Assembly: GCF_901709675.1 (NCBI RefSeq)
Contig: NC_051102.1
Span: 8,467,412-8,531,411, forward strand
DNA length: 64,000 nucleotides
Direction: 5' to 3'
DNA from: Syngnathus acus
Lineage: Eukaryota; Chordata; Actinopteri; Syngnathiformes; Syngnathidae
This document shows positions 32,002 through 49,925 of this stretch, piece by piece. The translations under genes were made by a program, and so were the position numbers. Each line of letters starts with the position of its first letter. Within the stretch, counting starts at the first letter, position 1. The notes beneath the pieces were generated by a model. It saw only the letters and a list, made by a program, of their open reading frames with translations. It was not told the DNA's origin and did not search any database.

Positions 32002-32086
32002 AAACGTCTATTTTAGGTCGATACCGAAACCAATTTTAGACGTCTAAATTAGGTCAATACAAGATCAGACGTCTAATAGACGTCTA
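32002..32086. repeat. Cluster of AGACGTCT palindromes
   Basis: AGACGTCT at 32038, 32067 and 32078, plus AAACGTCTA at 32002, all in 85 bp, embedded in GGTCGATACCG and AGGTCAATAC repeats. Confidence 0.8.
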
Positions 32087-32485
32087 TGGCTGACAGGGGA
32101 CTTGATGGCCTTGCGTAACTTCCTCGTTTCTCAATATCGGTGCTTTGTTAAAGTTGAATTTAAATGTTTTTTTTTAAAGTGTGCTGGTTTTATTAAAGCT
32201 CTACTTTCTCGTGCAGAGGAGGAGAGGTTACGCAGGATTACACATGCGCGTCATGGCTGTCATGCGCTTCACCATGGCACCTGTCACTCTTTAGTCACAG
32301 GGACAAACCGACCGTCACTGGGCTCTAAGTGCTGATAGGAGCCGAAGGGGCAGAACTGAATTAACGGCGGCTTTTTAATATTTGGGTGTCCCATGCACAA
32401 CACCTTGCTGTCATCCCTTCAAACCCGTCACTTGAAACTGTCCTTCCCCCCAGCCAACGCGCAACGGGGTTTGAGTAGATTGCAG

Positions 32486-32518
32486 CAAAGTGCTAAAGAA
32501 GAGGAGGAAAGACAATGA
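32486..32518 (+). CDS. Candidate second exon of the small gene (stop overlaps next ATG)
   Basis: An acceptor-like gattgcag at 32485 precedes CAA AGT GCT AAA GAA..., in phase with the 31497 donor, ending in TGA at 32516-32518. The joined protein would be 37 aa with an acidic tail. The TGA overlaps the ATG of the downstream ORF (ATGA). Purely inferred from phase and splice-like sequence. Confidence 0.2.
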   Translation, partial: QSAKEEEERQ

Positions 32519-32673
32519 GGGGGCTCGTTGAAACGATAAAGGACTTTGCAAGCACTTGGTTGGTCAGCAGCATGTCTGTGCTTGCAGTCTACATTGGCTA
32601 CAGGCTTTGGGATTTACACTGCTTCAGGAGGAGTCAACTCGCATCCACGCGCGACACACAGGTACTGCAGTAA
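32515..32673 (+). CDS. Candidate 52-aa single-pass membrane microprotein, unidentified
   Basis: ATG at 32515, TAA at 32671. The protein starts MRGLVETIKDFASTWLVS, has one hydrophobic segment (about residues 14-32, WLVSSMSVLAVYIGYRLW), then a basic, Cys/His-containing tail (FRRSQLASTRDTQ). A possible donor lies after codon 49 (CAG|gtactg at 32662), so it could also be the first exon of something longer. The setting GACAATGA overlaps the preceding small ORF. It resembles no family I can name. It lies between wrnip1 and mylk4 on the mylk4 strand. Confidence 0.35.
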   Translation: MRGLVETIKDFASTWLVSSMSVLAVYIGYRLWDLHCFRRSQLASTRDTQVLQ

Positions 32674-32679
32674 ACACAA

Positions 32680-35600
32680 AGAATTATGTTACAGAGATAT
32701 CAGTCAATAGATAAAAATAGTGAGCTCCTCATCACCATCATTAGCACTTTGAGATTCCTCCGAATGTAAAGTGCGTTACAAATATAATTTATTCTTATTA
32801 TTTTGTTTCTTTGGTAAATCAAACGTGTTCATGTGTAACGTATTTTATCATTTCCCCAACACTATTTTATTTCCTGAAGAGTCTTGCAAATGTATAAATA
32901 CTGTATTGTGGTGAATTAACTTGAGTGTAAATCTTGCCACTCAAAAATGTTTTTGTTGTTGTGGATTTTCAATTTAATTTTACTGCCTAAATAGCCAAAC
33001 TGCCAAAACAGACTGGAATCATAATGGCCACAAGTATATATTTTGTGATATTAACAAACTAACAAAGTATTGACACGTAAACATGACCAACATTTTTTAT
33101 TTTATTACTATAGACCCCAAAAAATGGCTGTGGGCTGTTTTAGCTGAATAAAAGATATTCAATAATAAATATTTATTTCAAAAATATATTTAGGGCTATT
33201 TAGGTAGCTGACACTTCAACTTGGGTAAAAGGTGGGTTCATTGAAATGGTGGCCGCTCCTTCCAGCTTGTGTGTAACTTCCGTCCTTATACTGTACACGG
33301 CAGCTGGAAGAATTAAACGTGAGCTAACTCGGCCAGTCGTGTTTACGAGCAAGTGCAGCGTGTCCAGCGATTGTACAGTGCAGGGCTCGAATTTACAACA
33401 TGTGTTACTGCCATCTAGTGAGTCACATTGCTGCTGCTTTGTAGCATCTAATGTTTCCAGTTAAATGTTTCCTTTACATAGATCAATATAAACAGGTTGT
33501 TTTAGATTCTAAAAAAGCCTGAAATATGTGCATCCTTTTAAACAGTGCATTAAACACTCATTTGGTAGTTCCGGTTTATGCCGTTAGAGGGCGCCACCTC
33601 AGAGAGGAGCTGCCGTTCTCTCGCCCTCTCTTATTTCCATTACTCCTTTGACATTTAGGGAGATATACAGTGACATTTACCACAGCAGATGCATCTTTAT
33701 GTGACTAAGCTCTTCCCACGCGGCCCCCCGCATTCTGTCATTGACCTTAAATGTCTCATGTAGCATCTTCACGTGTGTGGATACATGATGGAATAAGTGC
33801 AGGCCCAAGCCTCATCCTTAATAGGAATGCTCAAAAGCAACAGAAATATTTATCATATCTGAAAGAGAGAAACTTTCTTCCCCACACACAAAGAATTGAT
33901 TCACTGATAAGAAGAAATGTTAAGCAGTCAATATTATTCGTTCATTTTCATGTCTTTTTTTTGTATGGTTTGTTACAAGGACACATTTCAGATGTTAGAA
34001 TAAAATTACGTTAAAATAAAAACATATTTTAATTCATTTTAATATTTAAAAAAAATAATTTAAAATATCAAATCGCGTATATACAAAGATCATAGTCAAC
34101 ACATATCGCTTCAACATACTTCCTTAACTCCGGTCATTTTTTACGCTATTTTATGTCTACGGCAACCTTGAGTGCCTTGAAAGGCGCCTTATAAATAAAA
34201 TAAAATTATTCTTAACGACAATTACTACTAGAACTAGATTTTCAGTGTACAAAGGAGAAATATTACTACTTTAGTAGAACTAGAAGAATCTAGTAGGCTA
34301 ACTGTTAGCTTATCTGATAAGTAACCACATTGTGGTTGCCAACACTTGCCATTTCCGGAGCAAATCATTTGCGGGAATTCAGTATGTTTCTTTGTTGTTT
34401 GCTGCAATGTAATTGGCCATTCGGGGTTTCGGAGGTAAATAAATACAAGGTTCTGAAAGGGAAAGAACAGGGGGCGGGGGCATTTAACATGGGGGAATTA
34501 AATTTCACGGCTGCCGCATACGCACTTAAGTGCATAAGTTTCCGAAGTAAAGTAGAGCCAGCGTTGGCAGGCGTAGCCACCGCAGCGAAGCTAACTGGAC
34601 GATAGCCACGCAGCTCAGTGGCCCGACGCCTCTAGGGACATTTTGTTCTTTGACCAACAGGCCACACTCCATTTTTAACTGATCACATTGAGCGCTTGCC
34701 AAGTAGCCTGATAGCAGCGGTGTCAGGCAGATCACTCACTCACAACCAAAAAAGGAGATTTCCATGCAAGTTACAAAACAAGCGCAAAAACTATCGGTTA
34801 CGATGACTGTACTTCACAGCACAGGCTGATGTCGACAACAAAGGTTAAAAAACAAAACGAATGCCAAAACAGGTTAACCAAGTAAAGCAGTCTAAATTCT
34901 CAACTAGAAATTTGTACGGTTAGCGAAATCAAATATAAACTGTGGATGTTGGGATAAAACCTCAACATATCTTACCTTATAACGTCATAGACAAAAAAAA
35001 AAATTTGCTGTAAAGACAATGTTGACCACTCTACCATCGTGCCACCCACTAAAAACTATTATTGTATTATAATATATAATAAAATACATTTCAGTATTTA
35101 AGTTATATCCAGCCACCTTTTAGTATATTACATAAAATGCATTATGATAAAACAAAAAAAGAGCACATTTTGTCCATTTTGAAATGTTGTGAAAACAATA
35201 TGCCCTAAAACCACCTTCTCTACACTAAGTGGAAATTTATTTGTATATTTATTTCTTTACACTGACCAGAAAATGTCAATGGTTTTGCCAGATGCATCTT
35301 GGTGGTGACATGCACAGAAGCATCCAGTAGTCCAGTATTCATTTTATTCAGTGGACAGCGTGTCCTAACATAACAGGAATTTTGCAGTGACATTATAACA
35401 TTGAATAGGTGAACAGGTGCCACACGATGCATTCAGGTTGTGTGTACGTCCGCGTACAGACTCTGTTTGGCACGGAAGGTGCTCGCGAATGCTGAGAAGA
35501 CACGATCACGATACTGTTACTTTCTTTGGCATTGCTTTCTCTGTAATGAGTGATTGATACGTACTATATATTTGTCCAAACTCTCAACAGCGCCTCAGAT

Positions 35601-37565
35601 GAGTTTACATCTACTGCTGGGCAAAAAAATCTCACAACACAAGACCAACCAAATGACGTGTACCATTTTGCAAGTAGAGTTGATGTTAGAGTTGAATCAT
35701 TTAACATATGTCATGAACTTTGTATTCCACGCAATTGACACGACATGCGGCAAACGACCTACGCCGTCTGTCATCGGTTGGCAACATAACCGTCCCCGCC
35801 GGCGTGATGGATGCCTGCTTTCTCTCCGCTCTGTTTCCGTCACGTCAGAAGACCTTGTTCTTTCCTTTTACTGTCATCGTACATATGCAGGTGCAACCAA
35901 AAGCGCACCGTGGAGGATGTGGCGCTTTGGAAACGAGCATACTTTTGTCATGAATTTAATAAGAGTCAAGTGTCACGCTTAAATACTGACTTGAGCTTCT
36001 CTGCTCGGTCTGCCAAGCACCCGTTCGTGGCGCGCTGCGCTCATGAGCTCACATCTTGGCTCTAATCGCGACAGTGTGGCAAATTTGGCCAGGGTCACTC
36101 TGGCTCGGTTTGCAGTTCGCGCCTCCGACATTGTCAAGTGTCATCAAGGCGGCTGGAGCGGGCTGCGTTGCCGCCAAGATGCATCGAAGATTTAGGATTT
36201 ACGATTATATTTGAATGGCCTACAAGGTTTTCCTTGATGACGTCAATCTGTTTCGGCCCTGTGAGGAAACACGCATACATGCATTGTGTTTGAGAGGGAA
36301 TGTGGATTATGTTCATATGCGTATGCAGTTAAAATTAGCTCTTTCCTGGTGGTTATCAGTGGACGTGTTTGTCAGCGAGCTGGCTCCCGATAAATCATCC
36401 GTGTCAGCCGTCTCTTTTTCAGTGGGCAGACCAGTCATGTTACTGTATGTCCCCTAAAGATGGATGGAATCGCAGGCCCCTTTTCACATTCCCTCGATAG
36501 TGTCTGGATTACATGTCTTTTTTATGTATGGAACATATTTACGCTATTTAGTCAAGCGACATTAACTTGAGGAAGGCAATAAATCTGACAACTCGCATCC
36601 TTGTAAACATGAGACAGAAGGAAACTGTAAAACCCAAGTTATGTACTATGTCTGTGACTATACCACTTTGAGCCTCGGGGTTTCTTTTTTCCACTTGAGC
36701 TACTTGACTTAAAGACTCAACAAGTAAAATAACACAAGTGACTACCAAACATGTTAACTTGCTAACATGCGCTAAATGGCTAACTGATTACTAACAAAGT
36801 AACTGTCAAGTGAGCTAAGTTGCTAGTACAGTATATCCAACAAGCTAACTTACGCACACGTTAACTAGCTTAAATTGCTACTATAACAAACAAGCTAGCA
36901 TAATGTTACACTAACTAGCTTAATAAGTCAATAACATTTTATTTCATTTTTAGCAAACACAACTTAATGCCTTAAAAAGTGAATGTAAGACACCGTAGCT
37001 AGGTTTGCGTGGTTCTAAACATGGCTATCTAATCTCTCACATGATGTCTTCGCCCTTTCATTAGCAAAACAAGCTTCATCATCCTTCTGTGCCACTCAAG
37101 TAGTGTGTACAGTGCGCATTTTGACACCAGGCAGTCGAGTGATGCTGGTGGGCTTAGCACTTAAAGGCTCTCAAATGTCTCATAGCCCGAGCAGTGCCAA
37201 GCCCCCTCCCCTAACACTTGACCCGTGCTGACGCAGTCTATCCATTTACATTTAGGTCCGCGGGATCACTGCAATCCCAATAGTGCGGACAGGAGCAGGC
37301 ACCAGGAATATTGCTACGAGAGAACTATTGCCCATCATTTATAGCTTCTTCACTGATCTTTTGCTGTTGAAATTGCTTGTGACATATTTTCAATCCTTTT
37401 GTCCGGCGTGTTAATTGATAGATTTGCACAACTGACGAGAGCACTGAAGGGTAGAGCTGGCTCCAATTGCTCCAAAAATCTTTCCGTCTGTTTCACGGAC
37501 GTTCCCGCTTCTGCTATCGTTTCGAGTTGGTGTCTTGACGTGATTTTTGTCTCACTGCGAGAGCC
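32680..37565. other. Intergenic stretch and mylk4 upstream region
   Basis: No further coding exon recognised. CTCF-like sites at 33583 (plus) and near 33408 (minus). A tRNA-like SINE segment in reverse near 35020-35045 (TTGACCACTCTACCATCGTG). mylk4 5' non-coding sequence must lie at the right end, but no TATA box stands out. Confidence 0.5.
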
Positions 37566-43780
<6,215 letters not shown>

Positions 43781-43847
43781 GGTAAGCCATGCTACAACTA
43801 TTAAAAAAAAAGAAAAATGATTTTAAAAAAAAGAAAAATGATTTTAT

Positions 43848-43863
43848 CCACTAGAGGGCAGCA
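43848..43863 (+). promoter_or_regulatory. CTCF-like motif just after mylk4
   Basis: CCACTAGAGGGCAGCA, a near-perfect CTCF core, 68 bp beyond the mylk4 stop. Confidence 0.55.
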
Positions 43864-46198
43864 TCACTCAAGTTTACGAAGGCAAACCATTTTTTTTTTT
43901 TTTTTGTTCGGCTACTGGACAGTATGAACAGCAGCAAGACTAGTCAGCATTATATATAAGCATTTGAGAATTAAAAAATAAATAAATATCACAAATAGAA
44001 ATCTCTTATCAGGGCACCACGATGGCTCCAAGCTGTGGCCACTCCGGACCAAGCTACCCGTCCCCTCATACAACACCACTTTGAAATGAGTGAAATTGTA
44101 ATATACATAAAAACATTTTTTTTTAACTTTGCTTGGCATTTAAAAGCCATTTTACTGGACGACCCTGAAATTTTTTTTCCTAATAAATCACTGGCATCAG
44201 GCGGAATATCCTTGTCCCAAATCAACATTTTTCAGGAGACCCTTAAAACAGCACATTTGGTAATTTCATTGTCAAAAAGCGCTAGCTAATTCCAACAGTA
44301 GATTTCTCAAATATTTGTCAAAAATAACCCACACGTGAACTGAGCAATAGTACAAATTTGTGAGAAAATTATACCAAATTTACCAAATTATGACTCGTTT
44401 CAGATGACACCAGTGATATATTTATAAAAAAAAAAAGCATTGGATTATTTTTTTTTTTGCATGTTGATGGCTATTCGGACACACCTGATTGAACTTATCT
44501 AGCTGCATTGAACATGCAAAAACCAAAGTGAGCCTCACTTAGTGTTACAACATTGATTTGAATGTAGTCTGCACATTATTCTGCCTATTATTATCTTCAC
44601 TAAGAGCTTTGTGAAAGGTGTAATCATGATTCTATACCACAACTGCATTATTATTTTTTGTCACACTGCCCCCCCATCCTCTCTGTGTATTTTTTGGTCG
44701 ACATATCCGAACAATATAACATCCATGTGGCCTACTGTATGTTGTTGCTGTCATGTAGTGCGCACTTTATAACAATATTTATTCAAGTATAATCAAAACT
44801 TATGTAGGTTCCACTGCTCTGTTTCTATTTTGTAATGCATCAACAAAATGTCTTATCAGCTGATTGCTTCACTCTGTATCACTGCACAAAACTAGTATTT
44901 TTTTTTTGTATCTTTTTTTGTAATTGTACTGTATGCATGAGCTGCAAAGCCACGCCACGCCGGCGCCACTTGATCAGATGCTTGGTTCCGCCTTCTGTGA
45001 AGGCTCAATGTGTAAGTGAAAGGAACACACTATCTACCTGTTGTTGCCTCATAAGTGGATGACACTTAGTACGCACACTTGCAGGGTTTCTTGTTGAAAT
45101 GTCAGAATGTTTGGATTGTTGACGTTCAATAGATTACTCTCACACAATTCAGCATGATTTGTTTTTGTAGAGTGTAAATGTAAACACGCATTAAACTCAT
45201 GTCTCAAACGGGAGTGGTGGTTTTTCAGATTTACTTTTTTTCCTTGCAATTTATGTAAAAGCCCTAACAAATGGATCTGAATAGTTTTGGTCAATTTCAG
45301 CACCACTTGTTCTGTTGTGGAAAAACAAACAAAGTAAAAAAAGGCTTTCTTCTGGCCTTAAGTAATTTAGTATTTCTTTTATTTTAAATATTGGTTTTCA
45401 CTTTGCAACCTCATTCTCCAGCCTTCTCCTGTTCTGGTTTCAGTAAAATTATTAGATATTAGAATTAATAGATAATTTTAAGATATATTTTTTCATGTAC
45501 GAACATCCTCAGAATGTTAAAATAAAATTACATTGTAAAATAATGAATTGTTAAAATTCTTTTATTGAAAATACATAAAAGACGGTCAATCTTCTACTGA
45601 ACCTTATTATAATATTTTCATAGTTTTAAATTTGCAACCACCCTTGTGGTTACCTTATGAAGATAAGGTGCATGCGGGTCAGTTTCATAAAACATGAATA
45701 GAAAGAATAGGTGTACCTAATGTTGTGACCAGTGCATCTTGTGACACTAAAAGATTTTTTTTTATGTCTCTAGACATCCATTTTTGGTTGCTGAAAACTT
45801 GTCCGATGGCATTTTCTTTCATGCATTGTCTGCCACATTCACATGCTTTTCTGCTATTTCTGTACAAATAAATACACATTTCTCATGGTTCTCCGCCATT
45901 GAGTCTGCAGCAATCCCTGACTAATGCTGAGGCCGATGTAAAATAAGACCTTTTTTTTTTACAGGACACGGCTGTCTCAAACAGAATGTATACTTTGTGG
46001 CAATGTAGCTTGAAATCGTCACATTCACCTCACCAAACTTGCATTTTTTGCCCTTCCTGTGACCTCTGCAAAAAAAAAACTTTTTTTCCCCCTCCTTCCC
46101 TGCCAGTATACTGTATCTCAGTCAGAGCCTTCTTTTTTTTCTGAACCATCACTACGCCACACACTCACCGTTTATTTGCTCAGGTGAATAAATTGTAT

Positions 46199-46201
<3 letters not shown>
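43864..46201. other. Downstream of mylk4, nothing recognised
   Basis: A/T-rich with many A and T runs. Candidate AATAAA motifs (for example near 43977 and 44182) could serve mylk4. GGTGTACCTAATGTTGTGACC near 45708 is a piece of a common teleost repeat. Confidence 0.5.

Positions 46202-46266
<65 letters not shown>
46202..46266. repeat. (CA)n microsatellite
   Basis: About 65 bp of pure CA dinucleotides. Confidence 0.97.
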
Positions 46267-46269
<3 letters not shown>

Positions 46270-46271
<2 letters not shown>

Positions 46272-48770
46272 GCTCCCTCAGATGCTCCTTATTAGTTTCA
46301 AGGAGTTAGTCACACGCTTTCATCTGGGGCCTGTAGGGAAGTGTTTATGTGCGTCATGTTTGAACAGATCGCAGCTCAGATTACACGCAGGAGTTTGTAT
46401 GTTGTCAAAGAATTAAATACACCCCAGGGAGGAGGAGGAATTCATGCAACCCAAAAAAATGTTCCGGGGATACAAATTGAAGGTAATGTGGAGTAGTATT
46501 AAAGTACTGCTGGCTCTTTGAATCGTCTTGTTATGTACGTTGGACGACGATGAAACGCTTTTTATGTCTGCTTCTTAACTGGAGTGGAAGATGTATTGCA
46601 CATGAAATATATATTAGTGGGGATGAAATATTGTGCATAGTGTTCAGTGTGATGCAGCGCAGTCACAACGAACAATCACAATCATACGCATCGTTAAAAG
46701 AATACAGATGTATGTGGATAGATTTTGCAGCTCTTTTTTTTTTATAGCATACATATTTAAGTATCTCTGGCAATTGATAAAGCCTGTTTAATATACAGTG
46801 TGTGGCATGTCCTACCTGCTCAGACTGCAGCGATAGCAACCCGCACGTTTCTTCTTATTGCGCAGGCATATTTCACATCTTCGTGGATCCAAAGTCTGCA
46901 GTGAGAAAGAAAAGAAATAAATGTCTTGGATATTTCTGAAAATGTTTATGTGAGTGAGCTAAAATGTTAAAGGGGAAAAAAATAAGGAGCCCATCTATAA
47001 CAACACAAAACTCGTTTACAGCTAGCTCTATAAATAAGAGGCATGGTGTGCTTGCTTCAAGCTTTAGTTCAAAACAGAAACTTTTAACAAAAGACAATTA
47101 AACATTGAATATTTAAATTAAGTAAAATAATATTATTTTGTCTGACAAAACTCCACTAGCTTAATGATAACGTACAATGTGAAACACCATAGACATGCTA
47201 ATTGGATAGCAAAGCTGCTAAGGTCATTCCCAACCTTCAAATGACTGCTACATGAACACAAATGGGGCAGCAACACATACAAACATCACCGACAAACTTA
47301 GTCTTTGCTCTGTTGGAACAGTGTCTAATACTTGGGCCTCTTATTGATACGCTTACTGCCTCCATGTCGACTTGACTTAAAAGCGGCCGCAAATGATAAA
47401 CCACGATATAGCAGGGATCAGAAAAAATTCATGATATATTTTCGACACGTTTTTCTGTTTTGTAAGAACTTTGTTCAACAAAACAGGTGATACTGATTTC
47501 TTCCAAATATTCTTTTCGGAAGCCCGAGGGTTGGAAGCCAGCTGCAAGTTTGCGGACTCCCCGGTCCGAGACTCGGGTCGCAATGGTGAGAAAATTCAAT
47601 TTAGGAGGGGAGAGAGCGAGAGAGAGAGAGAGAGAGAGAAAGTACTGCCCCTAAGCTGCCTCGCCTCGCCCCGCCGTCCCCTCCATCCACATCTCCAGGG
47701 GCGATCTCCAAGAGCCAAACCAAAACCAGATGGACTTATTGGGCCTAAAGATAACAAATAGTGCTTGAGTTCCTGTCAGTTAGAGACCACCGGAGCAAAA
47801 AAAAAAAAAAAAAAAAATTCTAGAGGGGAAGAAAACGTGCTGACGTGGATATCTTGATCCAGCTGTATAAAATGATATGAAAAGACACGCAGGATACATG
47901 TTGGTGCGTCAGTCAACCATCTTGGCTTTGGGCAAACACAGACACACATATCCCTGACCCCAACCTGCGGGTGGTACAAGGCGTTCAGCCTGTACCACCC
48001 ACACACCGCAGAGGCCACTGGGAGACGAGAAGTTCTCACAGCCTCCCCCTGCAGATCCACCAAGAAAGTGTCCTTTGTAACAGGAGTTTCCTGCAGCTAA
48101 TTAAAAAAGATGGAGGGCCCCCGCTGCAGAAGGGAGGAGACGGGGCCACGAGGACTTGTCGGAGGCTATGGGAAGGGTGAGAGTCCACGTTTCATGGAGC
48201 CAACCCTGACGTTAGTCCAAACAAGGCGCGTTCGCTGGCGCGCTACAAAGAGGTCGGCAAAAAGCAGAGAGAGAGCTTCCCGAAGGGCAGGTGGTTCTGA
48301 TTTGAGGTTCCGGATTGAAAGTGAGCTAAGCCGTGTCGTGGCAACAAGCAAACGTGCACGCTCCGGCCATAACATTAGGCACACCTGTAGAATATAACAT
48401 ACTGTGGAGTGTTTGCTCTCATCACTTTCAGACGCCATAAAATGGCCGCCTTGACGCCTCAAGAATCCCCGCCGTCGGGTCATCTGCTGGGGCTGGGTGT
48501 TATCTCTGAGTCAGGCCCACGGCGCTGGTCAGGCGCTCCCACGCCGGCGGGCCTTTTCCCATCCGGGTTGTATTTACCCGTTCTCTGACTCACCCCGACG
48601 CCCGCATGGGGTCTCTGTTCAGTCTGCCAGTCCCGCTGAGCGGCCTCTGGAGCTGAGCGAGACGCCATCCATCATGACTGCTGCATGTGTGCGCATGGCC
48701 CTTTTGTGCTACGTCGTGTCGTTAAAACAAGACTTCTTGTTCTTGTGTCTGCGGTTAGCGTGTCAACTCC
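46270..48770. other. Intergenic, nothing recognised beyond simple repeats
   Basis: GA-rich tract at 47607-47642, A-run at 47796-47817, CCAACCTGCGGGTGGTACAAGG with a partial inverted partner near 47965-48005. No coding exon seen. Confidence 0.5.
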
Positions 48771-48839
48771 ATCACATCATTGGTTTGCGCACATCATTCA
48801 AAAGCTCTCCGACTAGACGTACAAACTTCTTCTCGCCTC

Positions 48840-49480
48840 CGTGACGTATGAACTCCTGCCGACCCCTCAGCCATGACAAACTGTACGAACTTGTACTCGG
48901 TCTCTCAGCTATTCTTCTTGACATCATCCGTGATGTATGAACTCCACAACAGGTCATACGTGACATGACCTTCAAGGCGTAAGAATGACGTAAGAACTCA
49001 TCCCATCTTTTCAGCCGTGACTTGCAAAGTCCTCCTCGAACACTCGACCATGAACCCCTCTTTGACTTCTCATCCATAACATGAACGTCTTGACCTTTCA
49101 TCCATCATGTTAGAACTCCTCTCTGACTATGACGTGTCAACTCCTATATGACTTCTCATCCAAGATGTATGAATTCCTCCATGACCTCTCATCCATACCA
49201 TGAACTCCTTGACCTTTCATCCACGATGCACAAACTGGACCCCTCAACGATGCCTCCTCGCCCATGACGTATGAACTCCTTCATAACTTCTCATACTTTC
49301 AACCATGACCTCTTAACCCTGATGGATGACCTCGCCAAACGCTCATCCACCTCAACTCCTCCTCGGCCCTTCCGCCCCAAAATACGAGCACCCCGTCGGC
49401 CATGTTGTATGACCTCGTCCTCGACATGCAGTTTTCCTACCCAGCCAGTCATGTTCAGCACTCCCTCAAATAGCTGGCCC
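48840..49480. repeat. Degenerate minisatellite (about 30-40 bp units)
   Basis: Words such as GACGTATGAACTCCT, TTGACCTTTCATCCA, GACTTCTCATCCA and CCATGAACTCCT recur throughout in the same order. Units are diverged and uneven in length. No frame is conserved. Confidence 0.75.
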
Positions 49481-49789
49481 GCATAACATTCAAGTCACAT
49501 ATATTCGTGACATGTTCATACGGTGCATTAGTCGTCATGTCCTCCCATCCCACCCACAGCGTACGTCCTCCCTCGCAGCGCAGCGTGATGGATGAGCGCC
49601 GTTGCTGCAGCGGGGAGAGGCCGCTCAAGACGGAGCACGAGGCAGCCCAAAGGCCACCGCCGGGCGCCATCTTCTGCATTTCCCACCGTGCAACGCAAGA
49701 TGCAGAGAGCAAGGTCGCACCGAGGGCAAGTAAAGGAGTTTTTTTTTTTATGCCCATCCGTCCTTCCTTCTGTCCTTTTATCGCCCCTT

Positions 49790-49925
49790 CCATGCTGGTC
49801 CCTTTCTCTCCCCATCTTCATCCATCCATCCTTCTTTCCCTTCCTCCATCCAATCCTTCCTTCCATCTCTCCATCCGACCCTGTCTGTTGTTCCATCCTC
49901 GCTATCCCTCTCATCTGTCCATCTG
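49790..49925. repeat. Pyrimidine-rich CCATCC/CTTCC tract
   Basis: Irregular CATCCATCC and TTCCTTCC runs. Confidence 0.85.
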
